Positions 4,264 through 5,113 of a stretch of DNA of 5,113 bases are shown piece by piece. The stretch lies in assembly GCA_031404155.1 (NCBI GenBank), contig JANNGZ010000282.1, forward strand, positions 1 through 5,113. The letters run 5' to 3'. Made by a program: the position numbers and the translations under genes. The notes under the pieces were generated by a model, which was given only the letters and a program-made list of their open reading frames with translations, searched no databases and was not told the DNA's origin. The stretch comes from JANNGZ01 sp031404155. Its GTDB lineage: Bacteria; Pseudomonadota; Gammaproteobacteria; Burkholderiales; Burkholderiaceae_C. The first letter of the stretch is position 1, and each line of letters opens with the position of its first letter.

Positions 4264-5113
4264 ACGCGATCAGCCGCAAGGAAGCAGCGATGCTCGAATC
4301 GCCCACGGTGAGCTTCAGGCTCAACGGCCGCGAGGTGCAGGGCCGCGCCGACGAACTGATCATCGAGATCGCGAAGCGCGAAGGTGTGGAGATACCGCAC
4401 CTTTGCTACAAGCCCGGCCTGGAGCCGGTGGGCAACTGCCGCGCCTGTGTGGTGGAGATCGGCGGCGAGCGGGTGCTCGCGCCGTCCTGCTGCCGTAACG
4501 CCAGCCCCGGCATGAACGTGATCACCGACAGCGAACGGGCCCTCAAGTCGCAGAAGATGGTGCTCGAGCTGCTGCTCGCCGACATGCCCGAACGCGAGTA
4601 CACGCGGCACAACGAGGTCGACGACTGGGCCGCGAGGCTGCAAGTCGGCAAGCCGCGTTTCGAAGCGCGCACGCAGCCGGCGGCCGACCTCTCGCACCCC
4701 GCGATCGCGGTCAACCTCGACGCCTGCATTCAGTGCACCCGCTGCCTGCGCGCCTGCCGCGACGAGCAGGTCAACGACGTGATCGGACTGGCCTTCCGGG
4801 GTGAACACGCGAAGATCGTGTTCGACATGGACGATGCGATGGGCTCGTCCACCTGTGTGGCCTGTGGCGAATGTGTGCAGGCCTGCCCTACCGGCGCGCT
4901 GATGCCCGCGCGGGAAGTGGCGCTGACGGTGCCCGACAAACAGGTGGAGTCGGTGTGCCCGTACTGCGGCGTCGGTTGCCAACTCACCTACAACGTCAAG
5001 GACGACAAGATCCTGTTCGTCGAAGGCCGCGACGGCCCGGCGAACCAGGGGCGCCTGTGCGTGAAGGGCCGCTACGGATTTGATTACGCGCACCACCCGC
5101 AGCGCCTGACAAA
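4260..5113 (+). CDS. fdh1A: NAD-dependent formate dehydrogenase alpha subunit, N-terminal part (cut by right edge)
   Basis: The frame starts at ATG 4260, overlapping the beta stop as ATGA, and stays open to the window end (284 residues of an expected roughly 950-990). In order it shows four modules. First is a plant-type [2Fe-2S] ferredoxin domain with Cys49, Cys60, Cys63 and Cys77 or Cys78 (HLCYKPGL, GNCRAC, SCC). Next is a 4Fe-4S motif at Cys156, Cys159, Cys162 and Cys166 (CIQCTRCLRAC). A second 4Fe-4S motif is at Cys199, Cys202, Cys205 and Cys209 (CVACGECVQAC). Last is the start of the molybdopterin oxidoreductase domain, with its 4Fe-4S ligands Cys233, Cys236, Cys240 and Cys267 (CPYCGVGC, GRLCVKG). 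The active-site Cys/Sec and the bis-MGD pocket lie beyond the edge. The alpha subunit oxidises formate to CO2 at a Mo or W centre and relays electrons through these clusters to the beta subunit. Residues 79-155 contain no Cys, so the His/Cys3 cluster typical of NuoG is absent. No Tat or other signal peptide is visible, which fits a cytoplasmic enzyme. Confidence 0.95.
   Translation, partial: MNAISRKEAAMLESPTVSFRLNGREVQGRADELIIEIAKREGVEIPHLCYKPGLEPVGNCRACVVEIGGERVLAPSCCRNASPGMNVITDSERALKSQKMVLELLLADMPEREYTRHNEVDDWAARLQVGKPRFEARTQPAADLSHPAIAVNLDACIQCTRCLRACRDEQVNDVIGLAFRGEHAKIVFDMDDAMGSSTCVACGECVQACPTGALMPAREVALTVPDKQVESVCPYCGVGCQLTYNVKDDKILFVEGRDGPANQGRLCVKGRYGFDYAHHPQRLT

Noticed and set aside
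3969..5096. Minus-strand open frame opposite the alpha subunit gene
   Set aside because: The plus strand carries all the expected iron-sulfur motifs, so this frame is a compositional artefact.

Overview
The window looks like chromosomal DNA of a GC-rich betaproteobacterium, most likely of the order Burkholderiales (inferred from strong G/C third-position codon use and the protein families present, not from a database hit). All supported genes are on the + strand and form a compact oxalate/formate catabolism locus.

Layout. (1) 3-470: the C-terminal 155 residues of a formyl-CoA:oxalate CoA-transferase (Frc, class III CoA-transferase), cut by the left edge. (2) 471-614: an intergenic stretch with inverted repeats, one of which may be a terminator. 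(3) 615-1052: a stand-alone 145-residue PAS sensor protein with no output domain. (4) 1062-1169: a 35-codon open frame with its own Shine-Dalgarno; it begins 9 nt after the PAS gene and ends with a 4-nt GTGA overlap onto the next gene. (5) 1166-2413: a complete second Frc-family protein (415 aa), about 54% identical to the first over the shared C-terminus by hand alignment, with unusual residues around the active site. (6) 2414-2541: a spacer containing three 14-bp tandem repeats. (7) 2542-4263: the beta subunit of an NAD-dependent formate dehydrogenase, a NuoE-NuoF fusion. (8) 4260 to the right edge: the N-terminal 284 residues of the molybdenum/tungsten alpha subunit, overlapping the beta gene by ATGA.

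How the genes work together. Frc moves CoA from formyl-CoA to oxalate, giving oxalyl-CoA and formate. Oxalyl-CoA decarboxylase (not in this window, expected nearby) regenerates formyl-CoA and releases CO2. The formate is oxidised to CO2 by the formate dehydrogenase, whose fused beta subunit passes electrons to NAD+. The locus therefore turns oxalate into CO2 and NADH. The PAS protein may sense redox state or a ligand for the locus, but that is inference.

The points most worth a second look are the translationally coupled 35-codon ORF, the divergent active-site residues of the second Frc, the FixL/DosP-like His and Arg in the lone PAS protein, and the fused two-subunit architecture of the formate dehydrogenase, whose alpha subunit lacks the cysteines of the His/Cys3 cluster.
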